Shown here piece after piece: positions 6,330 through 8,112 of a DNA stretch of 8,112 nucleotides. The position numbers and the translations under genes were made by a program. How positions within the stretch are numbered: position 1 is the stretch's first letter; each line of letters opens with the position of its first letter. Origin of the DNA: SAR202 cluster bacterium (lineage in GTDB: Bacteria; Chloroflexota; Dehalococcoidia; Lucifugimonadales; UBA826); assembly GCA_009392675.1 (NCBI GenBank), contig VFFY01000018.1, forward strand, positions 1 through 8,112. The letters are read 5' to 3'. A model generated the notes under the pieces. The model saw nothing but the letters and a program-made list of their open reading frames with translations. It ran no database searches and was not told where the DNA came from.

Positions 6330-8112
6330 ATGAAACTAACTCAGGCTAGAGTAATCAACTATAGGAGTATTGACGATTCCTCATGGGTTAGGGTTGATGA
6401 TGTTACTGCTCTGGTGGGAAAAAACGAGTCAGGTAAGACAGCATTTCTTCAAGCTATTAGGAAGATCAATTCTATTTCTGGTGAAGAAGACGCTTTTATT
6501 ATCAGAGATTACCCTCGAAAAGGGTACATTAAGTATAAAAAAATACATGATCAAAATCCATGTGAGGTAGCACAGGCAGAATTTAAGCTGAATGCTGAAG
6601 AAATATCTCAAATTGAGGCGAATTTTGGTGATGGGATATTAGCTTCAGACAAAGTGATCGTCACCAAGAATTACAAAAATGAACGAAATTGGAAAATTAA
6701 CCTGGCAGAATCAGTCTCTCAACCTTCCAATGTGACGACTTTTACTCAACCGTCCACACCTGCTCCGACCTCTATTCAAAGTGCTGTGCAGACTGTGGAA
6801 GATGTTAGTAATGTTTCGGAGAGAATTTCAGAGCAATTTCTAGAAAAATGGCTCCCTAAATTTGTTTATTTTGACAATTACAGCCTTATGAGAGGAAAGA
6901 TATCTATCAATGAGCTCAGGCAGAGGTCAGAAAATGGAGGACCTTTTGATGATGCCGATAGGACATTCCTGTCTCTTTTAACTTTATCCGGTGTTTCTTT
7001 AAAGGATTTGGAGAAGGATTTAGGATATGAGGACATAAAAGTTGAATTAGAATCTGCCTCAATAACCATAACTGATGAGATATTTGAATATTGGCAACAA
7101 AATCGCCAATTAAAAGTTCAATTTGATGTATCTCAAGCCGATCCCCGGGATGCTCCTCCTCTAAATCAAGGAAAAATTTTACATGTAAGGATAGAAAATG
7201 CGAGGCATCGTGTCACCGTGTCATTCGATGAAAGATCGAAGGGGTTCGTTTGGTTTTTTTCTTTCCTGTCGTATTTTTCGCATTTGGAAGAAACAGAAAG
7301 CGGTGATTTGGTAATTCTACTCGATGAGCCGGGCACAGCGCTTCACGCGATGGCCCAAAAAGATTTCTTGAGATTCATGGATGAAAGGCTTTCACCAAGA
7401 TGTCAGGTTCTTTACACAACCCATTCACCTTTTATGATTGATCTGGAAAAATTGCATCGAATTAGGTTAGTTCAGGACATGGATGGTGTTGGTACTGTGA
7501 TAACTGATGACCCTGTTCATAATGACAAAGAGACCGTATTCCCGTTGCAAATGGCCCTGGGGTACCAGATGGCTCAAACTCTATTTCTATCTCCACACTG
7601 TTTGATGGTTAACTCTCCGTCGGATTTGATATATCTGCAAGTTTTGGGCGATATGGCGGCAGCTGAGTCAGGTATAAGGATCGATCCAAGGTGGGTGATA
7701 ATACCTGTAGGTAGCACGGATAACCTTTCCACCTTTGTCACTCTTCTTGGGGAAAACTATGTTAGTGTCGCAGTGATGATGGACTTAACTCCTACCAATA
7801 AGGAAAAGATAGAGGCTATTAATAGGAAAAACGAATTAGAAGGTGAGAACCCTGTAAAGTGGGTGCAAGTTACTAGAGTAAGAGACGCTGACATCGAGGA
7901 TTTGTTTGATCCAAAGACTTATTTGCAATTGGTCAATCTTTCTTATGCTAAACAACTGGAACAAACATTGACTATGAAATCCATTACTGAGAGTAATCCA
8001 AGGATTGTGGAAAGACTGAAAACATATTTCGCGAAAACAGGAATCGCCGGCGGTGTTTTTGATCGATATGTGCCAGCAGCATATCTTCTGGAAAACTTTG
8101 AGGATTTCAAAA
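6330..8112 (+). CDS. OLD-family ATPase with TOPRIM domain (3' end beyond window)
   Basis: The frame is open from the ATG at 6330 to the window edge, 594 residues with no stop, so the gene is truncated by the window. AGGTGGAG lies 5 nt before the ATG. The ATPase half has RSI (12-14), Walker A GKNESGKT (30-37), a signature-like ERSKGFVWFFSF (about 301-312), Walker B LVILLDEPGTALH (Asp332, Glu333) and the H-loop TTHSPFMI (His365). FPLQMALGYQMAQTLF (from 404) leads into the TOPRIM half: VNSPSD (427-432), VAVMMD (Asp485) and DADIEDLF (519-526). OLD (overcoming lysogenization defect) proteins are ATP-controlled nucleases in phage defence and repair. Here Asn428 replaces the usual TOPRIM Glu. A Ser/Thr/Pro-rich stretch (128-155) interrupts the ATPase region. 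Whether a UvrD-like partner follows, as in Gabija, cannot be seen, so the class is open. Confidence 0.9.
   Translation, partial: MKLTQARVINYRSIDDSSWVRVDDVTALVGKNESGKTAFLQAIRKINSISGEEDAFIIRDYPRKGYIKYKKIHDQNPCEVAQAEFKLNAEEISQIEANFGDGILASDKVIVTKNYKNERNWKINLAESVSQPSNVTTFTQPSTPAPTSIQSAVQTVEDVSNVSERISEQFLEKWLPKFVYFDNYSLMRGKISINELRQRSENGGPFDDADRTFLSLLTLSGVSLKDLEKDLGYEDIKVELESASITITDEIFEYWQQNRQLKVQFDVSQADPRDAPPLNQGKILHVRIENARHRVTVSFDERSKGFVWFFSFLSYFSHLEETESGDLVILLDEPGTALHAMAQKDFLRFMDERLSPRCQVLYTTHSPFMIDLEKLHRIRLVQDMDGVGTVITDDPVHNDKETVFPLQMALGYQMAQTLFLSPHCLMVNSPSDLIYLQVLGDMAAAESGIRIDPRWVIIPVGSTDNLSTFVTLLGENYVSVAVMMDLTPTNKEKIEAINRKNELEGENPVKWVQVTRVRDADIEDLFDPKTYLQLVNLSYAKQLEQTLTMKSITESNPRIVERLKTYFAKTGIAGGVFDRYVPAAYLLENFEDFK

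Noticed and set aside
1..8112. Search for tRNA, rRNA, CRISPR repeats, insertion-sequence ends and integrase genes.
   Set aside because: Intergenic gaps are all under 210 bp and show no cloverleaf, spaced direct repeats, target-site duplications or recombinase motifs.

Overview
The window carries six complete protein genes, one newly called small ORF of 56 codons, and a seventh large gene that runs off the right edge. Base composition is moderately AT-rich, intergenic gaps are short, Shine-Dalgarno sites are clear and promoters look sigma70-like, so this is a free-living bacterium. The mix of a DUF3500 protein, a cytoplasmic NHL propeller, two SDR dehydrogenases and a stand-alone MOSC protein resembles marine metagenomic Chloroflexota (SAR202-type Dehalococcoidia). 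That placement is an inference from family content with modest confidence; no rRNA or phylogenetic marker is present.

Layout. Positions 20-2038 (minus strand): an NHL-repeat propeller gene followed, after 81 bp, by a DUF3500 gene with a very strong ribosome binding site. Positions 2039-2178: a divergent promoter region. Positions 2179-2622 (plus): a small MOSC-domain protein, converging on the next block. Positions 2675-5091 (minus): a tight three-gene run, transcribed from a near-consensus promoter at about 5146-5175. In order of transcription it holds a bifunctional mannose-1-phosphate guanylyltransferase / mannose-6-phosphate isomerase with a GTG start, an unrecognised 56-residue single-pass membrane or secreted peptide, and an NAD-type SDR dehydrogenase. 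Positions 5292-6146 (plus): a second SDR, of NADP type, with a long insert before the catalytic Tyr. Positions 6147-6329: an intergenic region with a 20-bp near-perfect palindrome lying just upstream of a TATAAT box. Positions 6330-8112 (plus, truncated): an OLD-family ATPase with a TOPRIM domain, probably a defence or DNA-repair gene.

How they fit together. The left part looks like housekeeping and catabolic metabolism: GDP-mannose supply for surface glycans, and small-molecule redox by the SDRs. The exact substrates cannot be read from sequence. The right end changes character: the OLD-family gene has its own putative operator and promoter and may be the first gene of a defence module whose partners lie outside the window. 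Its TOPRIM motif carries Asn where the family normally has the metal-binding Glu. That substitution and the unannotated 56-residue ORF are the two most interesting observations. No RNA gene, CRISPR array, insertion sequence or integrase was found.
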